Shown here: piece after piece, positions 25,240 to 37,593 of the stretch
Numbering within the stretch: position 1 is the stretch's first letter
Layout of the letters: the number at the start of each line of letters is the position of its first letter
NCBI GenBank assembly: GCA_030549335.1
Contig: CM060190.1
Location: 69,206,118-69,270,117 of the forward strand
Length of the DNA: 64,000 nucleotides
From: Pontederia crassipes
Lineage: Eukaryota; Streptophyta; Magnoliopsida; Commelinales; Pontederiaceae
Direction: 5' to 3'
The notes under the pieces: model-generated
Seen by the model: only the letters and a program-made list of their open reading frames with translations
What the model was told of the DNA's origin: nothing
The model's database searches: none
Position numbers and translations under genes: made by a program

Positions 25240-26493
25240 GAGTGTGGATTTTAATTTATTAAAAATAATCTAAATCATATTTGACTTCCTAATTTTCGAA
25301 TTTTTTTGTTCAATTTTCTCAGATCAAGTAAGTTTTTTGGGTTGGTCGGATATTTTTTTATATATGACAATAATGCGTGTGAGGTCAAAGAGTGCAACAC
25401 TTTTTTTCTAAGCTATTACGATATCCTTGAGTTTTTTATTATTTGATTTAATTGCTCGGTTGAATTAATCAAATATTGATCTAATTAATTAACATAATCA
25501 GATTGATGATGTTGAGGTTGGTCTTTTGGGAGTTCAAGAATCGAGGAGGGTTAAATTCCTAAAGCGATGGTGTTTGGTGGTAAGCAGTAGGAAGATGATG
25601 AGTGTTCAAAGTTCAAAGAACTTAATTTAAGAACCCTAGGAATTGGCAAATTAGCCTAGGAGAAATCAGCGGAGTCGCCCGTGCTCCCTCGGAACGAATA
25701 AGTGAGGATAATAATTTCCATGCACAAAATTTGAGGGTCACTGAAGTGATAAAAAAGCAAATTAAAGAGCTGTGATGGATCTTAAATTTATCGGTAAAAG
25801 AAGATATGATAGATACCAAAAGTTTCTATTTAAATTTGCTGCTTATCAAATGTTACATAAAAAATATATAAAGTTAAAAATGGTAGATATCTCAGTTACA
25901 GGCTTTAGGTTTTGCTGGCACCAATGCAGGGCTCATGATGCAATATATTTCTATGTAGTTCATGTACAGATGATACGTGCACGTATTTTTTTATACCGAC
26001 TACTCTGATATTCAGAACTACTAACATTTTATTAATTTAGAATCGAGGTAAAAGATATTCTCATGACTGAATGATAATTTTAGAAATAGAACTTGAAGCT
26101 TCTAATGCCAGCCCTCGTTGAGGCAATACATGCACATATTTTATACACAAAGGAATAAGTGACAAAGAGGGAAGTGGAGAGAGAAGAGAGCTAAGGAGAG
26201 ATTAAAAGTATGATGCGGATTAGATTACAGCATGCCTGTCTGGTATTTGTCTCACATAGACCCCTCCCGTTTTCCAAATCGAATCCTCTGCTAAACCCTA
26301 GGAATGCTCACAAGGATTAGTTTATCATCACATTAGCGTCCAGAGGAGCTTTGCCCCGCCATGGTAATAAAGAAAAAACCACACTAGTAGGATACAAATT
26401 ATACAAAACATAGGGTCTTTAAGAAGCCCTTTTGACATGGAAGACTTCCCAAAAAAAAAGACTGTATGCTATAAAACTACAGTCACACACACG

Positions 26494-26528
<35 letters not shown>

Positions 26529-27018
26529 GCATGCCCATGAGCCAATGTTGATCCTTCTGTGCACAGGCAAATCTGCATGTGGTGGCTCCTTTGAAATGCA
26601 CGTGTGCATGGAAGCACACGCATCATTCCTTGCAGGGGCCTTCTTCTATGTGTGTGTGTATTTTAATTAATCGGTTGGCACGAGTGTGCTAACATCCCAA
26701 CCACACCTTTCCATTATAATATCTACATCTCATGGATACATATCATCTATGTTAATTAAAGTTGTCTTGCACATGGTCACTCCTCCGGATAAGGAGATCA
26801 AAGATTTCTCATCTTCTTATTCAATTGGTATATATCACTACCTGCACGATATATCTTTTTTAGTTTTTTTTTTACACACAAATTGGTACATGAAGTTATG
26901 AGGTGATCACTTGTAAAACTTTTGACATATCTCACGTTATTCCCTTAATTAAGAATAATTTATATTCATGAGATATAATATCATAACCAATCATATATAT
27001 ATATATACACACGAGAGG
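25240..27018. other. Intergenic region, no gene recognised
   Basis: A (GA)n run at about 26497-26523 creates glutamate/arginine-rich frames that are not genes. The frame at 25772-26008 shows no family motif. Nothing else is supported. Confidence 0.5.
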
Positions 27019-27654
27019 AATATTAGGGTGACACAAACCTTTGTGATGTCACAACAATATGATCTGAGATGAATGAATCAGATGTTTGTGAAGCCGATTC
27101 AACTTGGTTCGTCCGATTTGCGAGCATCAGTTCACGTCCCTCTCTGCGTGACTCCTCTGAGCGAATCCCTGACACAAAAGGGAGGTGTTGGCCCACCTCT
27201 GCGACCTCACCCAGCAAGCACGAAATGGGAGCATCAACTCCCTGCTCTAAACCTTGCCGACGAGGTCGTAGAGGAGGGTAACCCCTCCCCCCCCCCCCTC
27301 CCCTCCCCCTCTTTTTGTTGTCGCGCCACTATAGCCCTTATTGTCTTGTCCAAAGCCCTCGTCCATCAAAGTCATCACAACCTCGTCTGAAGCCCTTATC
27401 GCCTCATCATATCATGACAGTCTTGAGCATAAGAAGATCAACGACGCCTCACCAGAAGAAATGCGCAGAAAGAGATGACGGTGCACAGGGAGAGAGGCAT
27501 GAGTCGTTGGAGGCACTTCATTCAACCACCTCTAAACCGGCGCACGAAACGAGTAGAGGGTGGATCGTTACCACTTCAACATGCAAGAGATATCAATCGT
27601 TTGATCAAAATCCAACGGCGTAGGATGTAGTGTCACCGCCCACACCGTAATATT
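27019..27654. mobile_element. GC-rich element with short terminal inverted repeats
   Basis: The left end AATATTAGGGTG pairs with the right end CACCGTAATATT (11 of 12 positions). A GTGACAC/GTGTCAC pair lies a little inside. The interior is far GC-richer than the flanks and holds a C-run tract at about 27281-27310. Frames on + (27069-27390) have no domain. No target duplication is clear because the right flank is a CT/TA microsatellite. A Mutator-like element with captured DNA is possible. Confidence 0.45.

Positions 27655-27719
<65 letters not shown>
27654..27719. repeat. (TC)n-(TA)n compound microsatellite
   Basis: A TC run at 27654-27677 passes straight into a TA run to 27719. It abuts the right end of the GC-rich element. 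Confidence 0.9.
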
Positions 27720-27722
<3 letters not shown>

Positions 27723-28023
27723 AAGATTAAGGAATCCAAGGTCAGCAACTCTGATCATTAAAACCACGTACACGAAGTTAATTGAATTCATACAGTTGAG
27801 CATACTATCTTCTTGATCTATATATTTGCCACCTACAAGATAACTCTATATTATGAATATTATGTAAGGAAAACGTTAATTTCTTTGTAAGGATGCTGTA
27901 TGTTAATTATTTACAACTCTGAAGGATTAGTGTACTGCTATACATAGCTACGTTTCAACTTCTCCTAGGGGGTAAAATATATATTCTATACACTGACGTT
28001 ATCGAACTTGAGCCTACATTCTT

Positions 28024-31000
28024 CTAAAAAATGGATGGATCATCAAAATGATCGAAAAAGCGGGAAGAAATGTTCTCTCGAATAGCATTCACAAGGTCTG
28101 TGATTTTCTTGTTTGGTTCAATAGGCTGCCTTCTAGAACTCTGCATATTTATTTTATGTTGCATGAGAGATCAACCTGGAATGGACTTGGATGAATAAAA
28201 GAATTGAGTGTCTCACCTGGGAAGACCACAGCTTATCCCCTTTTTTCCGTGGAATGATATGGATGTGTGTCTGTAATAAGTACTAACTATATTAGGCAAT
28301 AAGACTCATGACAAAGTTACCGAGGTTTGAATGCTCTTTATCTAAAATGATATTTCAATATAATGTTCAATGTGTAGAACTGACATGAAATATGACTTGC
28401 CCTGCAGCTGATTCATTGTTAACCAACAAATTAAATGAATCTGCACAACATTGGAAAAAAATAATGATAGAAGAATGCAAAATAAGATGATATTCATAAA
28501 GATTATTTATGCACTACACAGGTTCGTTAGATTTTATTGTCTGATCAGGAAATAACATGAATATTCTATGTTTCAAGGAAAATGAGGTAACAAAAAATCC
28601 TAAACAAGTCACTTTCAAAAGGAACCTTAAAGATGCCTTCATGGATGGTTCATCAACGATAAAATTCTAAACCCTGAGATAACATAATAATCTAGGAATT
28701 ACTGTGTTCTATCCCAGGATTTTATAAACTACTGCTTTACTTGATGGTTCTTTTTCATCTTATGTATTTGGTGACATAGATCTTGCTCCTGAGATAAACA
28801 CAGCAGTATCATATGTATAAACAAAGCAGACTAATTGTTTGCTAATTATGGTATGAGAACGGTTGAAGGCATTAAAGTACACCTACCACATTGAGCAGCT
28901 TTCATAATGCAGTTGCCGAGAAATGGCACTTTGGAGCACATGGCCGCCACTACCTACACAAGTTACAATCACAGAACAAGATAGGCAATAAGCTACACTT
29001 CTGACAAATCTTTCCTTTGCAGACGAACTCACAATTTTGATTCCGCTATAAGTACATTCATGTAACTAGGGATCAATATATATCTTGAATCATATAGGAA
29101 AGAAGATAAAGCAAAAAACCCGTAACCTGAAACTAAGAAACATATTCATAAAGAATTTCCATTCTTAAACCTGAGCTGATAAAAGTGTTTTTCTCTTCTT
29201 CATAAACAAGACAATCATTAATCTTAGAAAGAATTCAACAGTTTGGACACCCTTACATATTCAAAGTGCTTGTCTTGTTAACCTTCTAAACCTTTATTTC
29301 CCAGGTCAACAATTCCTGGAAAGTCCTTCCTAATGGCCATCTGAAATTTTTGTTGAGTTGCAGCAAAAAATATGAAAGCACAAGTTGTCGATTTAATTGA
29401 TTAATCGACAACAGATTTCATGATGTAGCACTTTAAAGATTTCATAGGCAATATGAAGAACAATCAAGTACAATGAATTAATCACTATTAAATGTTGTGA
29501 AAATATAGATTTCTCATTACTTTTACTGCAACAAAAAAAAAACTATGAAATGCAAGACAAGCAAAGGAAAGAACAAGAAGATTCCTCGAGCTAAAAATGG
29601 TAATGATCATTGTTAGAGAATATGCAGATATAATTTCATAACTTTAAGTGTTCGGAAAAAGAGGAAGCATATGGCCTTTACAAAATTGAGGAATCAACAA
29701 CTTACCGCCAAAATGTAAATTATGTTGTTTATTGGTACTTAATAGAATATACTTACAGAAGGAGGAGTTGCAGCAAACGAAGGGAAATGTGACTTGGGAA
29801 TAACGAGGGAATGCCTACAAAAGAAAGCAGGATGAAACCATGTGGACACTGGAAAGTGAAATCTAAATTTTGAAATACGGCATGGTGAAAAATACCTTCA
29901 AAAGTAAAATATGAAGTGTCAACAAACTGGCATATCAACATTAACAATTTAAAAGAGAACAAAGAAAATATGAATATCCGACCACTATGTAAGGGCCTAT
30001 GAAATGAATAAACCGACTTATACCATGACATATTTTCTCAAAAATGAATGAGAGTTGATTTTATTTTCTTCAAACTCAAAAACTAATAAGTCGAATGACG
30101 ACTTAAATGTTCATTAATTGTCAAAGAACATGATAGCTTTTCTTACAACACATTATTTGAGATATTCAGATGATGTTAGCATAATAATTCAGGTCTGATT
30201 CAAGAAAGTGCACCTTAAATCTTAGTAAACGTAGGAAATTGTAATCACATGATTATACAAGTACCTTACCCAAAAGATACTGGGTGTGAATCTAAAATGC
30301 ATAGGCATACATCATCTTCGTAAAGCTGCAAAAGAAATAATATGACAATATCAATATCATGCTTGGAAAAATTTATCATGCAAGTTTCATGCTGTATAAA
30401 TTTTATTGAACACCTTCAGATTAAATCCAGAATTACTGTGTTACACCAATACCAAGATCTTACACGCCAACAGTTGTATTTTGAAATAACACAATCAAAT
30501 TTCGATGATGCGAACATAACCTTTTTTCCCTCTCATATTCAAGAGCAAAGACAAAATAAGCTTTGTCCTCTAAGCTGATATGCATCAACTAAACAGTGAT
30601 GTCTGAAACATAACATTTTATTACTACCTTAAGCTAGTCAAAGAAAAAGGCATTTCATGACTGTGAAATCAGGGCTTTTGCAGAAAATACTAGTAAAAGA
30701 TCTTTTTAAATCAAAAATCGCAAAATTGCATCAAGCAAACTAATTTTCTTTTTCCTTACAAACTTCCATAAACGAATAGACTTTTGACCAAAACTTCGGA
30801 TGCGCTTCTTCGAATCCATGACAACGTGCTCCAACTTCGATCATTACCTTGAACGCCGGCGAAACGCCGCGTATGATCCTGCAAAAGACGCAGTCCCTAT
30901 CCCCGACATCTCCGTGACCATCCACGCAGCCGCCGCCTCCGGCAGCGGAGGAACAAGGCGCAGCGGCGACGCCGGGTAATCGAGGCCCAGGAGGGGGACA

Positions 31001-31057
31001 AGAGGGGTCAGCTTTCGGGAGGTGGGAGAGGAGAACAGAGAGCTTGCGTTGAGCCAT
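28024..31057 (-). CDS. HINT3: HINT3-like HIT-domain protein (adenylylsulfatase type)
   Basis: Seven exons join in phase: 31057-30848, 30325-30270, 29814-29757, 28953-28887, 28440-28385, 28270-28217 and 28140-28024, giving 205 aa. HIT proteins hydrolyse nucleotide-phosphate bonds; the plant HINT3 type is known to act on adenosine 5'-phosphosulfate. The N-terminus MAQRKLSVLLSHL matches the extension seen in Arabidopsis HINT3, which supports this start. CVFC at 56-59 opens the HIT fold, followed by LYEDDVCLCILDSHP, HSLVIPKSHFP and VVAAMCSKVPFLGN. DSFNLLVNNESAAGQVIFH runs into HTHIHIIPRK, giving the histidine triad His149, His151 and His153. The C-terminal exon is charged and ends DDPSIF. Nothing is missing, so the enzyme is probably active. 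A CT tract (GA on the coding strand) lies about 100 bp upstream. Confidence 0.92.
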
Positions 31058-31158
31058 TCCCTCATGCGCAGTCTCGGATTACGGCGTCGGTTGCCATCGT
31101 TGGGGATCCGGCAATGTGGCGGCGGTGGGCGGCGCGTTACAAGAACTGGACTTCTCTC

Positions 31159-31165
31159 CCTCTCT

Positions 31166-31201
<36 letters not shown>
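31159..31201. repeat. (CT)n microsatellite upstream of the HINT3-like gene
   Basis: CT runs with one short break lie 100-145 bp upstream of the minus-strand start codon, GA-rich on the coding strand. Confidence 0.9.
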
Positions 31202-31205
<4 letters not shown>

Positions 31206-31209
31206 ACTA

Positions 31210-32921
31210 ATTACTAACGACATCTGAAACCTACCACTTTTGTATACTTTAACGCGTATGATTCAATCCAGCACGCTCCTCCTAGACCACATGATGATCT
31301 CCAGATATGAAAATGGACCACTGATGTTTGATGTTTTCTAAAGCGGGTCCCGCGTCGGATTAAAGCATTGAACTGTCATGGGCGTGGATTAGTTAAAGAA
31401 AATTTTCATTTCCTTAGTATTATCATAATTTTTCATATTTAATTTTAAACTATTAATTTATTTTTTCTTAAATTATCTTGACTTTTTTATTTTAATTCTT
31501 CCGTCCACTTCTATTATATTTACTTTTTTTCAATTTATGAAAAAACTAAACTACTCTGCATCACATAATATATCAAATAATAAATATAAAAAATGTTCGA
31601 CTATCGACAGTCGAATATTAATACCTTCGCGTCTTTCCTACTAGTCGCACATTTTTTTTTATTTTTTTAATTTAATCATCTTTGAATACAAATTAATGGA
31701 ATGACTCGAGCTAATTTAATTTCTTTTTTATTTGGTATGAGTTAGAAAAGATTAAGATTAGTAAACATTTTTATTACTTTTAAAAAAATATTTGATTGAG
31801 AAAGATACGAGTAAAATGAGAATAATTATTTTTAACCCTTCCAAAATTACTAATTTGAAATTTTTAATTTTAGTCAAATTTAAGAACATTAACTTATCCT
31901 TAATTAAATTAATAAAAATATATATTCAAAATGTAGACTTTTAAATTTATGCGTTTTAATTAAATGTAACACGCAGCCTCTAAATTTTCCGTCCAAACAC
32001 ATTTTAAAAGAATAAAATTTACATTCCACTATTTGGGTAAAACCTTTTTGTTTAAGTCAATTTCTTTTAAGAACATTTTTATTTTTGCTTTTTATTGTTC
32101 TTGCAATCATTGAAAGTGACTCTGTGCAATGTTCAAAATATTGTTTGAATGAAAAAATAAAAACAAATGATTAATTCTTATTTTGTTCCTCTACCAAACA
32201 GTCTCTTAATGTCATCCTATTTGATTTCGGAATTAGGTTGAAACTAGTGTGAACCAGCGGCCTAATTTTCAATGAAATTAGACCATATTTAATTGTTGGA
32301 AATAAAGACGGGTGATCCTAGTTCCTAGGATCCTCGTAGCAGAACCTTTTTGTATAGACGTGACTTTCTTTTTTTCTGATTTCATTTTCCTTTTTCTCTT
32401 TCTTTTCTTATTTTCTTTCCCTAGCACATTTCTCGTATAAAATAATTTATTAATTAAATACAAAAAAGTATAATAAAGGATTAATATATAATATTATTTA
32501 TCATTTTATTTATGAAATTAAATATTTTATTAAATATAATTTATTTTAAGAATGATTTTTGTATTTAAATAATATATATTTTTAACAAAAAACTTTTCAT
32601 GTAAATTTTTAATTTATACTTTTTTTATTTTTAATCATATTATACTTTATATTTATAATACTAATTTTCAATTTAAACACCAAATAAAATTAATTCATTA
32701 TATTTATTTTTTTATCACAATAATTATAACAATTCTCATAATTAAATTTTACTCCACGTAAATACGTTTCGAACTAATTTATCAATTCAATTATTTACAA
32801 ACAATTTGAAAAGAGCTACAGTTCCTTTTTGAAATGCAGCCAAATAATATGTCACTTTTTCAAATTAATAATAGATCATTTTGACCATAGAAAAAAGTGA
32901 GCTCGATTACCTCCGTAAAAA
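31210..32921. other. AT-rich gene desert, left part
   Basis: I see no gene. At about 31490-31575 the text TTCCGTCCACTTCTATTAT and the following TTATGAAAAAACTAAACTAC match the interior of the bounded MITE at 48667-49177 (TTCCGTCTATTTCTATTAT), so a degraded copy of that family is present. The rest is A/T runs. Confidence 0.55.
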
Positions 32922-32929
32922 GGACAATC

Positions 32930-33642
32930 AGGGGCGGACCCAGGACCCTGTTATATATGGGTGCAACTTATGACTAATTTTTTTTTATATTAAAATAAAC
33001 ATCTAAAAAATATTTTTTTTAAAAAATATAATTATTATGAGTTATAAAAAGATTTAAATAAATAAATTATTTATTTGTATTCAATAATCACATCATCTAA
33101 AATGAAATATGGTATCAGTTAAAGAATTTTATTTCATGTGCCTATAACTTATTATTTTAATTTAATTATCTAATCAATCAAAGGATGTTGTAAGGATTCA
33201 TAGATTATGAACTCTTAAAGTTAGCATTAATAAATTAATAGCATTAAATTTCTTACTAAAAATATAAGTTAATGAGTCTAATGGAAATAAATAAAATAAA
33301 ATTGGCTTAGAAGAATTTGTTAATGTACAATAATTTGTGATCTAGTATTTCTATTATAGCATTTTTTCTTGTATAAAAACAAAGAAGTTATTTTTTAAAG
33401 AGACACATTATAAAAACTGAACAAAAAAACCCCATATGAATTGCTTATCTACTTGAGATAGGGATATGCAAAACTATTTACAAAATTATATTTTTGTGCA
33501 ATTTCGAATGTGATAATTTATATATCCAATCATTATTTTTTAAAATAATTATTAATGTATGATCATATAGATAATAATAATAAATATTGCCAAAATTTAT
33601 GGGGTCAATTGACCCATAGACGACCATGTAGGTCCGCCCACG
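32930..33642. mobile_element. Non-autonomous hAT-type element with target duplication
   Basis: The ends are AGGGGCGGACCCAGG on the left and TAGGTCCGCCCACG on the right, inverted copies of a GGGCGGACC core. Direct repeats of GGACAATC flank it at 32922-32929 and 33644-33651, or AGGACAATC if nine bases are counted. Eight bases is the hAT norm and nine the Mutator norm; the CAGGGGCGGA-like end favours hAT. The interior is AT-rich, about 0.7 kb, with no transposase. Confidence 0.8.
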
Positions 33643-33654
33643 AGGACAATCCCT

Positions 33655-35675
33655 TTTAAGCCAAGACAATATCTTTATTATTCTTATCCATAAAAAGTAT
33701 TCAATTCATTTTTTAAAATAAAAAAACACCATGGATTTTTTTTCTTTTATTATTTAAATCTTCAAAATTTTCTTTTATTATTTTAATATTCAATAAAATA
33801 AAAGGCTTCATTTATTTCGAAATATAAAAAAATACTATTTCAAATTTTAGGGAATAAGAAAAAAATTTAAACAATTGTTCAACTTTCATATAAATTTTAA
33901 GTCTTTTTTAAGAGAATAAGGAATGAGAGCAATTGAACTCGTTTATTTTTATTCAAAAATAACATAAGATATTGGGTGATGCACACCTTACCTGGATGAT
34001 CAATCTCTTAAAAAGAAATTAAGAAAAAAACAATTGTGTTATCCTTCTTTCATCAATATTAAATTCATGACGGAAGGTATTGAAAAAACTTATCAATTAA
34101 TAGATTCAACATTTATTATGAAGTCAATAATGATGAATAGACATGTTATACTGTCACTACTAAACTTATAAATTAAGTTATTGTAAGTTACAAATATTTT
34201 TTTAAGCCATTGGAAACTATGGAGACAAAAAATACAAAATTACAAAAAAGTATATAGTATTTTTCATATTCTATTTTTTTACCGCAGATAAAATTATTCT
34301 ATTAATATAAAACTTATGTAAACACATATGAGTAAAAATATAGAGTTCCCAAAGATCACCCAAAAAGTATGAGAAGATTGTTTTAATTGAAAAAAATAAA
34401 AATATAAGGACAACTTGTTGTTTCATTAATAAATGGGTATAATGAATGTCCCCCCAATTGAAATGGGGTACATACAGCTTTGGTTCATAATATCAACATT
34501 TAATTTTATAAATATTATCTACTTAATATGATCATTTATAATTTGTATAAATTTTTTAATGCATATTTATTAATAATTAATGTTAATTCTGTAATTTTTT
34601 GGATTGCGTTTTGAAATATAATTATAATTCATCATAAGTTTTGATGAATAATTGAATTAATACATTAGTTTGAAGTAATGAAGTGGAACGATGATAAAAT
34701 TAAAAGTTGATGTGATAAAAAAAATAGATGCGATGGATTAATTTTTGTTTAAGTTTCAAATAAAAGATAATTATTATAAATATAATTTTATTATTAAAAA
34801 ACAAATTTAAAATTATAAAATAAAGATTTGTTAAAAGATATATTATTTAAATATAAAAATTTTATAAAGTAATTATATTTAATAAAATATTAAAATTTTT
34901 AATAAAATAAATAAGTAATAAATAATATTATATTGATTTTTCTATTATGAATTTTTTTGTATTTAATAAATAAATTATTATATATAAGAAAGGGAATAAA
35001 GAGAAAATGGAAAAAGAAAAAAGATTGAAAAGAAAAAAAAAAGAAAGGTCAAATAAAAAATGTGAAAACAAAAAAAATTGAAACCACCACTTGGTTCAGT
35101 TAAAGAGGTGAAATTAGGATTATATGATCCTTGTTTCATTTAAAAAAAAATGGTTTGGGACCCAAATCATCTTAAGATGTTTCCGGAACAAGGCTGAAAT
35201 CAACTCCAACTCCAACATGAGTTTCAAACCAAACATGTCCTATAAGACATTTAAAATGTAAAAGTAATATAAAATATAATCCTTTTAGTTTTATAGAATT
35301 TTTATAAACTTCTCAGGATTTTTTTTACTCTGTTAAATCACGAATGGTGCTTACTTTATTTTTTTATTTATATTGGATAATATAGTTTTATTTTAAGAGA
35401 CTAATAATGCGCACTTTGAGAATTGTTTTCTTGGTAGGAGTAATACATGCTTTTTTTTCATACTGGTTTAACGTCACCGCCAATTCTCAGAGTGGCATTA
35501 GAGCTTCCTTTTGTATAACTTCTGAAGGGCAAAACCGTCCATAAAATTATTGAGAGTGGCACCAAGGTCATCAGGAGTGGCGTTAGAAGATTTCCTTTCT
35601 TTTATGGACGTGACATTTCTTTTTTTTTCAAATAAAATATTCCTCTTTTATTTTCTCCTCACACAAAATACTACG
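33655..35675. other. AT-rich gene desert, middle part
   Basis: Extremely A/T-rich with no coding frame of interest and no bounded repeat recognised. Confidence 0.6.
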
Positions 35676-35679
35676 GGTG

Positions 35680-36440
35680 CACGGGTGGACCGACCTCAAT
35701 CCGACCTTGGGTTGGATCGAGTACGGATCAAAATTTTTCGATCCAAGTTTACTCGACTCGATTTGAAGATCCGACTTTTTTTATTTTTAAATTTTTAGCT
35801 TATATTTTGTACTAAAAAGTTAAAAACTATCAAAATAAAATATTTTAAGAGAAAAATATATATGTAGAGCATTGGATGTAGAACATGTGTAGAGCGTTAA
35901 TTTTACTTATTAAATTGATAAAATAATTATACATTAATTTTAAATATATGTTAAATAGTAAAGATAATTAAAATCAAAATCATCGGATTATCCGATCATC
36001 ATGATCAAGCCATGTTAACAAATATGACTAATTCAACGATTTTAATTTATTTAGCTTTAGATGATATATTTTTATTATAAAATTACCCAAATAAATATAT
36101 ATTATTTCATTTAAGAAGTATATAATCAATTTGATGATGAATTAGAATCATTAAATTAATTAAATGATAAGAAATAAACGCTTTACATGACGGTGTAGAG
36201 CGGGGTGCTCTACATACTCATTAAATGTGTAAAACAATATATAAATGTTTAACAAATTATTTTATGCTTTTAGAATAAATATTATATCATATTTGTTATT
36301 AAATAATAAAAAGGTAAGAAAAATATTTAAAAAAAGAAAAAATGATGGTCAGATTAAATCGGATACATCCGTCCAAAGAGGGCTAACCTGATGCGACTTG
36401 ACCAAAATCGGACGAGTCGAGTTGGGTCCGGAGTATTTAT
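35680..36440. mobile_element. Degraded GGGTCGGGTC-type hAT MITE, split by another insertion
   Basis: Two halves align with the bounded element at 41159-41667. The left half (to about 35850) shares TTAGCTTATATT and AAAATAAAATATTTTAA. The right half (from about 36221) shares TTAAATGT, TTATTTTATGCTTTTA and AATAAATATTATAT. The terminal blocks are GGATCGAGTACGGATC-like and GACTTGACC/GAGTCGAGTTGGG-like. Between the halves sits the insertion at 35861-36217. The extreme ends have decayed. Confidence 0.65.
35861..36217. mobile_element. MITE nested inside the degraded hAT MITE
   Basis: The left end TATGTAGAGCA and right end TGCTCTACATA are perfect inverted repeats. A second inverted pair lies inside (TGTAGAGCGTTA at about 35890 and AACGCTTTACA at about 36178). 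Counting TA as the target duplication, the element proper is TGTAGAGCA to TGCTCTACA. The insertion interrupts a family known from the intact copy at 41159-41667, which independently supports the boundaries. No coding capacity. Confidence 0.7.
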
Positions 36441-37345
36441 TATAAAAACATTAATTGAAATATTATTTATCATTTCATAAAAATAATATTATATTAAATA
36501 TAATTTATTATATTTTAATAATATATTTGTTAACAATTTAATCTATAGTCAATATTTATTTAATTATTACCATTATATTTTATATGTATCATTTATATAA
36601 TTTATTTAAATATCGATTAAAATAAATCTATCACGTTAACTTTTTAAATATCGTCATTAATTTTCACTCAATTCAAAAACATTCCTAACTAATATGTTAA
36701 TTAGAGTTAAATTAACGAACTTTTAGATCAATAATATTTTAATTTAATAATTCAAAACAGAAATAATCTGCATTATTAAATTAAAATAATTTTAAATTTT
36801 TTTGCTCGACATCCTCTTTTTAATAATACTATTATAATTGACCCGCAAGATGGGGAGGAATACAAAATTAAAGAAATATTTTATTATAAAATAATAAAAA
36901 TATTAGTTCAATATATTTAATCAATGTTAAAAATGATAATTACAAATTGAAATATAAATTATTTAGACTAACTAGTAATCTCTCTCCTTAGAAACTTATA
37001 TAAGTAAATATATCATAATATACTATTTTAATTTATTTAAAAAAACAATTGTATTATGTTTCATTTTCTAGTTATTCTTCACTTTATCCACCCCATTATT
37101 CGTTAATATGCGTCTTAAAATTATAACAGTGTCAAACAATTTTTGAAATAGTCAATTTAATCAAAATTAAAAGAAAGGTAAGAAACTCGGCGAAGCAAAA
37201 GCACACGATACTCATGGTCTTTTCCTTCTTTATGAAGAAAATTAGAAAAAATAATGCAACCGATGAAATTATATTTAAATATATCTGTTGACCTCCTTTG
37301 TGATGAGAAAAAAGCTGCTCACAAGAAATATTCATTTTAAATTGC
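36441..37345. other. AT-rich gene desert, right part
   Basis: No gene or bounded repeat seen. A/T runs dominate. Confidence 0.6.
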
Positions 37346-37551
37346 GTTTAATGATATTTAAGAGATCTAAGATTACAAGGATCCAATAAATGGGAGCTCG
37401 ATGCTTTCATCGCACCCGAACTAATAGCCAATCGAACTTGGTTCGTATCAATGGAACTTTGATCAGATAAATAATTAATGCATTCTCCCAATGGTGAATA
37501 GTCAAACCGTGGAGTAAAGTTTCCTCCAAGCACATACTCCATAAATTAAAG

Positions 37552-37593
<42 letters not shown>

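Noticed and set aside
30844-31065. 73-codon minus frame starting MREWLN
   Set aside because: It is the wrong frame of the HINT3-like first exon. The MAQRKLSVLL frame carries CVFC and joins to the next exon.
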